DNA from: Galactobacter sp.
Lineage (GTDB): Bacteria; Actinomycetota; Actinomycetes; Actinomycetales; Micrococcaceae
Reading direction: 5' to 3'
Length of the DNA: 13,751 bases
Assembly: GCF_022712295.1 (NCBI RefSeq)
Contig: NZ_JALAGT010000075.1
Coordinates: forward strand, 1-13,751
The number at the start of each line of letters is the position of its first letter. The first letter of the stretch is position 1. Both the position numbers and the translations under genes were made by a program. Below the pieces are notes generated by a model. It was not told the origin of the DNA. It saw only the letters and a program-made list of their open reading frames with translations, and made no database searches. Shown piece after piece: positions 1 to 6,566 of the stretch.

Positions 1-7
1 GCCGGTG

Positions 8-100
8 GGCCAGTGGTTGACCGGGGGCAGGGTCAGTGGTTGACCGGGGGCAGGGTCAGCGGTTGACCGGTGCAGGGTCAGTGGTTGACCGGGGGCAGGT
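8..100. repeat. Four tandem 22-23 bp repeats copying the 3' end of the APC permease gene
   Basis: The unit CAGTGGTTGACCGGGGGCAG(GGT) starts at 11, 34, 57 and 79. The first two copies are identical over 23 bp. The third is 22 bp with one deletion and two substitutions, and the last runs into the coding part of the permease gene. Read on the minus strand, each copy encodes the end of the permease (the LPPVNH codons) followed by a TGA, so the terminal codons and stop have been duplicated downstream. Every junction carries a dyad GGTCA-N5-TGACC (31-45, 54-68 and 76-90; an imperfect copy at 8-22), which would fold as a short hairpin in the permease transcript. It may be simple slippage, a 3'-end hairpin array or a protein-binding array. 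There are no unique spacers, so it is not CRISPR. Confidence 0.85.
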
Positions 101-1595
101 CCTCGGGGATGGAGGTCATCGCCGCGGTGTCGGGGGCGACGGAGACCGCACGGACCCGCTTACCGCGCCAGTAACCGACCAGGGCCAACACCACGAGGAC
201 CGCGAGGGTGCCCAGCGTGAGTCCCTGAGTGGCAAGCTGCGAGACATCACCGAAGTCGTACTCGAGCCCGAAGAGCGGCTCAAGCGTCCCGGGGAACACC
301 GCCACCCATGAACCGAGCAGGATCCACAGGAAGCACAGCACGCCAAGGAAGGCAAAGAAGCCGTTGGACCCCGGAACCTTGAACGGCCGCTCTACGTCGG
401 GGTGCTTGTAGCGCAGCTTGACGGCCGCCGGGATGATCAGCAGGTAGGAGAGCAAGAAGGTGGAGATGGAGATGTTCAGCACCACGCCAAAGGCACTCTC
501 GGAGCCGCCCGTGAAGATCATGGCGGCGATCAGGAAGGCGGTGGAAACCGTCCCGGAGAGCAGGTTCAGGTTCACCGGGGTTCCAAGTCCCTTCTGGAAC
601 TTGCCGAAGAAGCCGCCGAAGAAGGCACCGTCTGCTGCGGCCAGAGCCTGCATGCGGTCGGACATGATCATCCAGGAGGCACCCTGGGAGGCCAGGATGA
701 CCACGAACATCAGGGCGGCGAGCCAGGTCATGGGCTCCGCAGCCGCACCGTAGACGGAGAACACGGACTGTATGGCATCCATCAGTCCGGCCACGCCGTT
801 GATGGTGGAGGCAGGCAGCACCAGCAGCATCGCGAGGATGGGCAACAGGTAGCACAGTGCCGAGACCAGCCCGGACCGGGCGATGGAGGCCGGGATGTCC
901 TTCTTGGGGTTCTTCATCTCACCGGAGGCGGAGTTGGAAGCCTCGAAGCCCAGGTAGGAGAAGAGCAGCAGCGGCGCCAGACCGAACAGCCCGCCCCACG
1001 TGGGGGCGAAGTCGGAGCCTGTCAGCGGCTGAACGCCGTTCTTGACGGCGTAGATGACAGTGGTGAGGATGAAGAAGCCCAAGAAGATGACCTTCAGGAC
1101 GCCGCCCATGGTCGGCAGCCACTTGGCCTTGGCCAGGGAGAGGATCGCGGCGAGCACGGTGATCCAGATGAAGATGATCTTGAAGACCCAGTCCCCCACG
1201 GAACCGTGCGGGAGCGGGAACAGGAATGCGTTCACGGTCTCGGCGGCCAGGAACGCCATGGAACCGCCCACCCACACGGGCTGCGTGAACCAGGACAGGA
1301 TCGAGGCCAGCGCGCCTGCCGGCCGGCCGAACGCACGGCGGACCCAGAGGTAGGCACCGCCCTCACCGATGAAGGTGGATCCGGTCTCGGCGAAGATCAG
1401 GGCGTACGGGACCAGGAAGAACACGGAGAGGATGAGCGTCCACGTGAACGTCTCTCCGCCGTAGCCTGCGGTCTCCGCGATCACTTCGATGCTGAGCACC
1501 GCGGACATCACCAGGAAGATGATGTCGAAGCGCCCCAGGGACTTCTTCAGATGGCCGGTTTCCTGTTGGGCCATCAGGGTCGAGTTCTCGCTCAT
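78..1595 (-). CDS. APC-superfamily amino-acid/amine permease
   Basis: A 505-residue integral membrane carrier of the amino acid-polyamine-organocation superfamily (COG0531 type), with about 12 hydrophobic segments and short hydrophilic ends. Family hallmarks are the GEGGAYLWVRRAFG segment near residues 77-90, usual after TM2, and GFEASNSASGEMKNPKKDIP in the middle, the conserved loop that follows TM6 in these permeases. The ATG at 1595 follows AAGGAGG (1604-1610) at a good distance, which decides the start. It is the last gene of the minus-strand unit, 106 nt after the M20 gene with a hairpin between, so it may be transcribed with the unit at a reduced level. Known relatives move amino acids, GABA or amines by proton symport or exchange. 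The context suggests import of a substrate, or export/exchange of a product, of the upstream amidohydrolases. The exact substrate cannot be read from the sequence. The stop codon lies inside a tandem repeat. Confidence 0.9.
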   Translation of the reverse strand: MSENSTLMAQQETGHLKKSLGRFDIIFLVMSAVLSIEVIAETAGYGGETFTWTLILSVFFLVPYALIFAETGSTFIGEGGAYLWVRRAFGRPAGALASILSWFTQPVWVGGSMAFLAAETVNAFLFPLPHGSVGDWVFKIIFIWITVLAAILSLAKAKWLPTMGGVLKVIFLGFFILTTVIYAVKNGVQPLTGSDFAPTWGGLFGLAPLLLFSYLGFEASNSASGEMKNPKKDIPASIARSGLVSALCYLLPILAMLLVLPASTINGVAGLMDAIQSVFSVYGAAAEPMTWLAALMFVVILASQGASWMIMSDRMQALAAADGAFFGGFFGKFQKGLGTPVNLNLLSGTVSTAFLIAAMIFTGGSESAFGVVLNISISTFLLSYLLIIPAAVKLRYKHPDVERPFKVPGSNGFFAFLGVLCFLWILLGSWVAVFPGTLEPLFGLEYDFGDVSQLATQGLTLGTLAVLVVLALVGYWRGKRVRAVSVAPDTAAMTSIPEDLPPVNH

Positions 1596-1671
1596 GAGTT
1601 CGACCTCCTTACCAAGTTGGTGCAGATACCTGCTTGAGTTCTGTGATGGGGCGGCGTCGTTGCCTTCTGAT

Positions 1672-1696
1672 GCCCGGCGGGTAATGCCCGACGGGC
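1672..1696 (-). terminator. Hairpin between the M20 and APC genes
   Basis: Arms GCCCGGCGGG and CCCGACGGGC pair over 10 bp with one mismatch around a 5-nt loop. The hairpin lies 5 nt past the M20 stop codon, in the 106-nt gap before the permease. No U-tract follows on the minus strand, so it could be an inefficient terminator or attenuator, or an RNA-processing/stability element that lowers permease expression. The two halves also read as an imperfect direct repeat of ATGCCCG(G/A)CGGG. Confidence 0.45.
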
Positions 1697-1701
1697 GGGG
1701 T

Positions 1702-2880
1702 TCAGTTCCTGGCTCGCGCCAGGGAGACCGCCGTGGCGGCCAGCGCCACGGCGCCGTCCAGGACCGCGCGCCTGGCGGCGTCGGTCATGGTGGCGTCGGC
1801 GAATTCGGCCTGGTGGTTCACGGCCGGAGCCGAATCGATGCCGAGGTAGGGGTGAATGGCAGGCACCACGTAGGACACGTTGCCCATGTCCGTGGAGGCG
1901 GAATTCATGCCGGTGCGGGAGCGGTCCTCCGGGTGGAGGTCGCGGCCCAATTGCGCGGAGGCGTCCACGAAGGTGGCCAGCAATTCCTCATCGGTGATGA
2001 AGTCCGCGTAGCGCCCCGAGGTCTCCTCGATGGTGAGTTCGCAGCCGGTGGCGGTGGCCCCGGCCTCGAAGCAGGCCACGACACGCTGGTACAGGGTCTC
2101 CAGCTCGTCCAGGGAGTCAGCACGGACGTACCACTTACCCGTGGCGGTGTCCGGGATGGCGTTGGGGGCGGTGCCCGCACTGGTGACGATGCCGTGGACC
2201 CGGGTTCCGGCAGGCAACTGCTGGCGCAGAAGTCCGATGGCCACCTGGGCCACCGTGAAGGCGTCGGCCGCGTTCACGCCGAGCCAGGGGTAGGCCGCCG
2301 CATGGGTGGCCTTGCCCTTGTACGTCACGTCGAAGTGGGCCACGGCGAAGGGTGCCGCCCAGGCCCGGTCGTCGGGCCCCGGGTGGATCATCATCGCGGC
2401 GTCCAGGCCATCGAAGACGCCCGCTTCGATCATCGGGATCTTTCCGCCGCCGCCCTCCTCTGCCGGGGTACCGATGACGCTCAACTGCAGCCCGGCCTCC
2501 TGCAGCAGCGGTGCGGCGCCGAGTGCCGCACCCACCGCCGCCGCGGAGATCAGGTTGTGCCCGCAGGCGTGTCCCAGGCCGGGGAGGGAGTCGTACTCCG
2601 CGACGATGCCGACACGGGTGGTGGCATCCGACGGTCCGGCTGTGGCCGTGAACGCCGTGGGCAGGTCGGCGACGCCCGTGACCACCCGGAAACCGGCCTC
2701 GGCCAGGGGAGCCGCCACGGCCGCGCTGGAACGGACCTCGGTCCACGCGGTTTCAGGGTGCTCGTAGAGGTCCTTGGCCAGCGCGAACAACGTGTCCGCC
2801 TGGGACTCCACGGTGGCGCGGATCCGCTGCAGATCTGCGGGGTCCAGTGGCGCGTGCGGCGAGGGTGCGGGCGTCGTCAT
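1702..2880 (-). CDS. M20-family metal-dependent amidohydrolase (AbgB/PM20D2-like)
   Basis: A 392-residue zinc/manganese peptidase-fold amidohydrolase, probably cytoplasmic since no signal peptide is visible. The metal-site motifs are in order: EYDSLPGLGHACGHN (H104, C106, H108), GTPAEEGGGGK with E141/E142 as the general base and ligand region, MMIHPG (H166), a mid-protein ATH (H193) in the dimerisation domain, and VNHQAEF (H355). The combination GHACGHN plus TPAEEGGGGK is typical of the M20D group that includes the p-aminobenzoyl-glutamate hydrolase subunit B and PM20D2 dipeptidase, which cleave N-acyl or peptide-like amide bonds. The length is normal. The ATG at 2880 lies 26 nt after the DUF1028 stop, with only a modest purine-rich ribosome site (GAGTGAG). 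In context it should split an amide product made upstream in the unit, and the APC permease may carry the resulting amino acid or amine. Substrate unknown. Confidence 0.9.
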   Translation of the reverse strand: MTTPAPSPHAPLDPADLQRIRATVESQADTLFALAKDLYEHPETAWTEVRSSAAVAAPLAEAGFRVVTGVADLPTAFTATAGPSDATTRVGIVAEYDSLPGLGHACGHNLISAAAVGAALGAAPLLQEAGLQLSVIGTPAEEGGGGKIPMIEAGVFDGLDAAMMIHPGPDDRAWAAPFAVAHFDVTYKGKATHAAAYPWLGVNAADAFTVAQVAIGLLRQQLPAGTRVHGIVTSAGTAPNAIPDTATGKWYVRADSLDELETLYQRVVACFEAGATATGCELTIEETSGRYADFITDEELLATFVDASAQLGRDLHPEDRSRTGMNSASTDMGNVSYVVPAIHPYLGIDSAPAVNHQAEFADATMTDAARRAVLDGAVALAATAVSLARARN

Positions 2881-2906
2881 CGGTTCAACTCACTCGTTGT
2901 CGGTTC

Positions 2907-3581
2907 TTATTCGTCGCCGGGCACGCCGTAGGAGGGCGCGTCGGTGGGGTCGATACCGCGGGTACGGTAGGCGGCCTTCTGCGGCATCCAGATGCCGAGC
3001 AGCCGTTCGAGTTCCGCAATGGGGTCGTCGTGATCGTCCACGCGCAGATCCGTGGTCAGCCACGGGACGTCGTCCACGACGCCCAGGCCGGCACTGCGCA
3101 CGGGACCGGCCTCGCCGCCCTCGGCCAGACCGGCCTTCAGGCCGTCCAGCAGGCGGGCCTCGAAGGTGTCCGCCGTGGACTCGAGGTAGCCGTAGAGCAC
3201 CTTGGCGGGAACCTCAGGGGTGGCCAGCATGTTGCCGGCGGCCACCGCCTGGTCCCCCTCGATGTCGGTGTGGATACCGAGGGCGTTGGGACCGGAGTGC
3301 AGGGCGGTGATGCCGTGGGAGTCCACCACGGTGACCTGCCGGTAGGCCGCGTGATCCTCCGTGGAGAGGACCTTGGACAGCGCCTCGGTGGCGTCCTCGC
3401 CACCCTGGAGGGCGTCCAGTACGGCCGGGCCGAGCGCCGGGTTGGTCACGTTCTGACTCGCCACGGCGCCCACTCCTGCACGCAGGTGCATGCAGCGAGA
3501 GGCCACTGCGGGCGACGAGGAGGAGACCACCATGCCGAACGCGCCCGTCTTGGGGTCACGTGCCACGAGGGAGAAGGTCAT
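2907..3581 (-). CDS. DUF1028 family protein (predicted Ntn-fold hydrolase)
   Basis: 224 residues, starting at the ATG at 3581. This start gives the family's standard N terminus, MTFSLVARDPKTG, and its ATGA overlaps the stop of the Rid gene by 4 nt; a longer frame continues upstream but only inside the Rid gene. Other family features are the SSSSPAVASRCMHLRAGVGA segment, the ASQNVTNPALGP segment, and the C-terminal LRVDDHDDPIAELERLL block. DUF1028 proteins are, to my knowledge, placed in the N-terminal-nucleophile hydrolase clan. The conserved Thr2 exposed by Met removal would suit such a nucleophile, which is inference. No activity is established that I can cite. The tight coupling to Rid and M20 genes argues for a hydrolytic step in the same pathway, acting on a cyclic or linear amide. 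A GAGGGG ribosome site precedes the ATG by about 8 nt. Confidence 0.88.
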   Translation of the reverse strand: MTFSLVARDPKTGAFGMVVSSSSPAVASRCMHLRAGVGAVASQNVTNPALGPAVLDALQGGEDATEALSKVLSTEDHAAYRQVTVVDSHGITALHSGPNALGIHTDIEGDQAVAAGNMLATPEVPAKVLYGYLESTADTFEARLLDGLKAGLAEGGEAGPVRSAGLGVVDDVPWLTTDLRVDDHDDPIAELERLLGIWMPQKAAYRTRGIDPTDAPSYGVPGDE

Positions 3582-4042
3582 CGTTCGATCCCCTCGGCGT
3601 CCATGCGCGCCTCTACGGCCTTGCGCTCCGCCTCGGTCAGCACGGCGGTGGCATCGATCTCGACGTGCCACTCCGGACGGGCCAGCGTGGAGATGGTGAG
3701 ACCGGTGGAGACCGGGTGAACGCCCTTGAGCCACTTGCCCATGGTGCGGTACACGGTCTCACGGAAGCGGATGTCCGTCAGGTAGATGGTCACCTTGACG
3801 ATGTCCTCGATGGTGCCGCCGGCTTCCTCGACCAACATCTTGATGTTGGACATGGCCTTGTCGGTCTCCACCTCGATATCGCCTGCGCCCACGTTCTCAC
3901 GGGTGTCCAGGTCCTGACCGATCTGCCCGCGGATGTAGACGACGCCACCGGCCACCACGGCCTGGCAGAGATCGTTGTCCAAGTTCTGTTCCGGATAGGT
4001 GTCCTTGGTGTTGAACGGACGGATCCGCAGGTGCTTGGTCAC
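3578..4042 (-). CDS. Rid (YjgF/YER057c/UK114) family protein lacking the catalytic arginine
   Basis: 154 residues with a single Rid/chorismate-mutase-like domain: VVAGGVVYIRGQIGQD at about 29-44, the helix KAMSNIKMLVEEAGGT at 62-77, DIVKVTIYLTD at 80-90, and the C-terminal strand HVEIDATAV around E128, which matches Glu120 of E. coli RidA. Canonical RidA enzymes hydrolyse reactive enamines and imines with Arg105 in a PxRS motif. Here the matching stretch is PVSTG (110-114) with no arginine, so this looks like one of the noncanonical Rid groups often found in catabolic operons. It has a GTG start. Its GTGA overlaps the monooxygenase stop by 4 nt, and GGAGG sits 7 nt upstream within the monooxygenase's last codons. 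The likely role is to handle an unstable enamine, imine or carbamate-like product of the monooxygenase. It differs from a plain housekeeping RidA by a longer charged C terminus of about 20 residues. Confidence 0.9.
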   Translation of the reverse strand: MTKHLRIRPFNTKDTYPEQNLDNDLCQAVVAGGVVYIRGQIGQDLDTRENVGAGDIEVETDKAMSNIKMLVEEAGGTIEDIVKVTIYLTDIRFRETVYRTMGKWLKGVHPVSTGLTISTLARPEWHVEIDATAVLTEAERKAVEARMDAEGIER

Positions 4043-5325
4043 TTGGAGGCCTCCAGAGGGGTGGGACGGCCGGCATTGCCGGAGTATTCGGAGTAGTTGC
4101 GCTGGATGTCGATCTGGTCCGCGATGTACTTCGCGTCGTGCCAGGTGCCCCAGATGAAGCTGGAGCCACGGCGGGAGAGCCAGGGTAGGCCCAGGTAATA
4201 GATACCGGCCACCGGGGTCACGCCGCGGGCATGCAGCGGGCGACCCAGGTGGTCAACGACGCCGGGCACGTTGAGCCAGGAGTAGTCCACGCGGAAACCG
4301 GTGGCCCAGATGATGGTGGTGATACCGGCTGCGGCCAGATCCAGCTCGGAGAGCGGGTTCACCATGCAGTCCGGATCCGGCAGGAAGGTGCGGGCCTCCG
4401 GCTCCTCCGGCAGGTCCAGGCCGTTGGCCTCGATGTAGGCATCCGCCTCGTCCAGCACGGAGAGGTAGTTCTCGTCGCCTGCACGGACGTTGGCGACCAG
4501 GTCGTCGTTGAACGTGATGGTCCCGTCCACGAAGCCCTGCGTACGGCCGGTGAGGGTCACGCCGCGGTCGGCGAGTTCACGGAAGTCGATGGTATAGCCG
4601 TTGCGGAAGCCCGTGACGGCGATGGTGGTGTGCTCCTTGCCCGGGCCGGGCGTGGCCATCTCCCACTTGCCGAGGACACCGAGCCACCACACGTTGTCGC
4701 GGTCGCGGTAACGCCGCGGCGGACGGTCGTGCTGGCCGACGGAGAGGTAGACCTTGCGTCCTGCGGAGTTGAGCTCTTCCGCGATCTGAACACCGGATGA
4801 GCCGGCGCCGACCACGAGCACGCCACCCTCGGGCAGTTGCTCGGGGTTCTTGTAGGCGGAGGAATGCAGCTGAGTGACGGCGGCATCCTCCGGGACCACG
4901 TTCGGAACGGCCGGAATCTGGAACGGGCCGGTGGCCGCGATGACGAAGCGGGCCTCGTAGGTCTCTCCGCCCTTGGTGCGTACCTCGTAACCCTGGCGGT
5001 TCCAGAGCTTGGTGACGGACTCGACCTCGACGCCGGTCTTGATGGGGGCGTCGATCATCTCCGCGTAGTCCTGCATGTACTGCGCCACGCGGTCCTTGGG
5101 GACGAAGTCATCCTGCTCGTAGTCGTCGATCGTGGCACCGGGGAAGCGGTCGTGCCAGGCCGGACCGTTGGCGCACAGGGAATCCCAGCGCGCGGTGCGC
5201 CAGGCCTCAGCGATGCGGGCCTTCTCAAGCACCACGTGGCTCACGCCCGACTTGGACAGGTGCTCACTCATGGCGACGCCGGACTGCCCACCTCCGACCA
5301 CGACGGCTTCGACCTGCGTCGACAT
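4039..5325 (-). CDS. FAD-dependent, NAD(P)H-using monooxygenase (CzcO/YUCCA-like flavoprotein)
   Basis: 428 residues with two Rossmann motifs in the order expected of class B flavin monooxygenases: FAD-binding GGGQSG at 11-16 and NAD(P)H-binding GAGSSG at 173-178. Between them are ATGPFQIPAVPN (131-142) and the LHSSAYKNP segment (153-161), which corresponds to the FMO fingerprint with its His and Tyr, and the C-terminal ATGF motif is at 341-344. The length fits the short COG2072 group (CzcO, plant YUCCA, bacterial N- or C-oxygenating enzymes) rather than Baeyer-Villiger enzymes of 500 or more residues. Expected chemistry is oxygen insertion on a nitrogen, sulfur or carbonyl-bearing small molecule using NADPH and O2. 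It is first in the minus-strand unit, with AAGGAG (5331-5336) 5 nt before the ATG. A LysR-type box lies 144 nt upstream, so induction by the neighbouring LysR protein is likely. Substrate unknown. Confidence 0.88.
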   Translation of the reverse strand: MSTQVEAVVVGGGQSGVAMSEHLSKSGVSHVVLEKARIAEAWRTARWDSLCANGPAWHDRFPGATIDDYEQDDFVPKDRVAQYMQDYAEMIDAPIKTGVEVESVTKLWNRQGYEVRTKGGETYEARFVIAATGPFQIPAVPNVVPEDAAVTQLHSSAYKNPEQLPEGGVLVVGAGSSGVQIAEELNSAGRKVYLSVGQHDRPPRRYRDRDNVWWLGVLGKWEMATPGPGKEHTTIAVTGFRNGYTIDFRELADRGVTLTGRTQGFVDGTITFNDDLVANVRAGDENYLSVLDEADAYIEANGLDLPEEPEARTFLPDPDCMVNPLSELDLAAAGITTIIWATGFRVDYSWLNVPGVVDHLGRPLHARGVTPVAGIYYLGLPWLSRRGSSFIWGTWHDAKYIADQIDIQRNYSEYSGNAGRPTPLEASK

Positions 5326-5469
5326 CTGCTCTCCTTAGCTGGTGCTGCTGACCTCGACCCATCCGGTCTGAGGGTGTCCACGGAGGCGGGTGAACATGTG
5401 GCGCCCGTCTCCAGCCATGAGCATGGACGATAACCAGTGCAACACTCAAATAGGTTGATTCGCACAACC

Positions 5470-5488
5470 GCATCACCAAAACAGATGC
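5470..5488 (-). promoter_or_regulatory. LysR-type box upstream of the monooxygenase operon
   Basis: The dyad GCATC-N9-GATGC contains the classic LysR ATC-N9-GAT (T-N11-A) core. On the minus strand the surrounding 25 bp (5468-5492) match the box before the NCS1 permease in 21 positions, in the same orientation toward the downstream genes. It starts 9 nt past the LysR stop codon and is 144 nt from the monooxygenase ATG. The gap of 172 nt between the two genes holds nothing coding. It also has a small dyad CCATG-AG-CATGG at 5415-5426. A promoter with the box over its -35 region is plausible but its -10 is weak, so I do not place it. Confidence 0.8.
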
Positions 5489-5497
5489 AGTCGTGTG

Positions 5498-6418
5498 TCA
5501 CACCTTCTGCAGGCGGGGAGCGATCTCCCGGATCAGCTCGGCGACGGCCAGCGCGCGAGCGCTGCGCCGCACCGAACGCAGGGAGGCCAAGACCAAAGGC
5601 AGGGCAGGCACGTCGCCCATCAGCGGCACCGTGGCGACCCTGGATCCGTCATACGTATACGGATGCGCGGGATGCAGATTCAGCACGGAGAAACCCTGCC
5701 CCCTCGCCACCAGCGCCCGAACCGTCTCGTAGTCCTTGGCCCTGTGCCGCACGTCCGGCTCCAACCCCGCCGCATCCAGCATCCCCAGGAAGTACTCCCG
5801 GGAGGAGGGCAGATCCAGCAGGACGAAACGTTCCTTGTGCAATTCCCTCAGGTGCACGGCATCGCGCTCGGCCAGCGGATGGTCGGCAGGCAGCACCACA
5901 TGAGGGGCGATATCCCCAACGTTCTCCCTCGCGACCTCAGCCCCGAAACCGAAGTCGTAACCCACATGGAACTCGACCCGACCGCTGCGAAGGGCCTCGA
6001 TCGCCTCACCCGCGTCGAACTCCTCGACCTGAATCTCCAGATGCGGGTGCCGCTCACGAGCCAGGGTGATCAACTGCGGCACCAAGAACGGGGAGATCGT
6101 GACGAAGCAGCCTATGCGGATGGTGCCGCGAACCTGATTGTCCACCCCACGCGCGGCATCCAAGGCGTCGTCGAGCCCACCGAGGAGGGAACGGACATCC
6201 CCCAAGAACTGCAACCCGGCAGAAGTGAGCACCAACCCCTTGGAGCGCTGCCGGATGAACAGTTGCGCGCCGACCTGCGACTCGAGCTGGGCGATCGCGG
6301 AGGACACCGCTGACTGCGCCACGAAGAAGTCCCGTGCGGTCTCGGTCATGCTCAGCCGCTCCGCCGCGCCGACGAAATAGCGCAATTGACTCAACGTGAT
6401 CTCGGGTTTACGTGCCAC
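5498..6418 (-). CDS. LysR-type transcriptional regulator
   Basis: 306 residues from the GTG at 6418, chosen because it puts LSQLRYFVGAAERLSMTETA at residues 9-28, the normal position for this family, with GAGAGTAGGGG just upstream. The longer open frame back to 6520 would run through the operator dyads and is unlikely. The N-terminal winged helix-turn-helix has its recognition part at about 22-46 (VAQSAVSSAIAQLE). A linker helix follows, then a periplasmic-binding-like effector domain from about residue 95 to the end. Such proteins are usually tetrameric, bind ATC-N9-GAT boxes and activate divergent or flanking operons when a pathway metabolite binds. Two matching boxes flank this gene, one on each side, so it probably controls the monooxygenase operon, the NCS1/GMC operon and perhaps itself. 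Confidence 0.92.
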   Translation of the reverse strand: MARKPEITLSQLRYFVGAAERLSMTETARDFFVAQSAVSSAIAQLESQVGAQLFIRQRSKGLVLTSAGLQFLGDVRSLLGGLDDALDAARGVDNQVRGTIRIGCFVTISPFLVPQLITLARERHPHLEIQVEEFDAGEAIEALRSGRVEFHVGYDFGFGAEVARENVGDIAPHVVLPADHPLAERDAVHLRELHKERFVLLDLPSSREYFLGMLDAAGLEPDVRHRAKDYETVRALVARGQGFSVLNLHPAHPYTYDGSRVATVPLMGDVPALPLVLASLRSVRRSARALAVAELIREIAPRLQKV

Positions 6419-6455
6419 GACCCCTACTCTCACGGTCACCGACGCAGCCCGCTCG

Positions 6456-6478
6456 TCACCTCTCTGTTCTGGAGGTGA
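6456..6478. promoter_or_regulatory. Second dyad in the LysR/NCS1 divergent region
   Basis: Perfect 7-bp arms TCACCTC and GAGGTGA are separated by 9 nt, the same spacer as in the LysR boxes but with a different arm sequence. It lies 13 bp from the box at 6492-6510 and 37 nt upstream of the LysR GTG. It may be an auxiliary LysR contact site for autoregulation (a T-N11-A match exists at 6461/6473), a site for another regulator, or a hairpin in the LysR leader RNA. Confidence 0.5.
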
Positions 6479-6491
6479 AACAAACCGGACC

Positions 6492-6510
6492 GCATCTGTT
6501 TTCTTGATGC
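6492..6510 (+). promoter_or_regulatory. LysR-type box upstream of the NCS1/GMC operon
   Basis: The dyad GCATC-N9-GATGC has an ATC-N9-GAT core. The extended element at 6488-6512 matches the minus-strand element at 5468-5492 in 21 of 25 positions, including the spacer start TGTTTT. It lies 56 nt before the NCS1 ATG and 73 nt before the divergent LysR GTG, the usual geometry for a LysR target with autoregulation. The LysR/NCS1 intergenic space is 148 nt. Confidence 0.8.
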
Positions 6511-6531
6511 AGGGAACCATTCTTCCATGCT
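6504..6531 (+). promoter_or_regulatory. Possible promoter of the NCS1/GMC operon
   Basis: TTGATG (6504-6509) could be a -35 element overlapping the right arm of the LysR box. CATGCT (6526-6531), 16 nt later, is a weak -10. This would give a leader of about 28 nt. Activator sites overlapping a poor -35 region are common for LysR-controlled promoters. The -10 match is only 3 of 6, so this is tentative. Confidence 0.3.
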
Positions 6532-6566
6532 TGTGGTCCGGATCTCACCCGTTCACGCTGGTGCTC

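Noticed and set aside
8..100. Could the repeats be a CRISPR array or a replication iteron set?
   Set aside because: There are no unique spacers, the units abut directly, and they are copies of the permease gene's end. No origin-like AT-rich stretch or replication gene is near.
402..1637. Long plus-strand open frame opposite the APC permease
   Set aside because: The predicted protein is rich in Gly/Gln/His/Asp/Glu with no fold or motif, typical of an antisense shadow in high-GC DNA. The minus-strand permease has clear family motifs and a strong ribosome site.
6418..6520. Longer LysR protein of 340 residues starting at 6520
   Set aside because: The extra 34 residues would be encoded across the LysR box and the second dyad, and the family normally begins only a few residues before the LxxLRYF segment.
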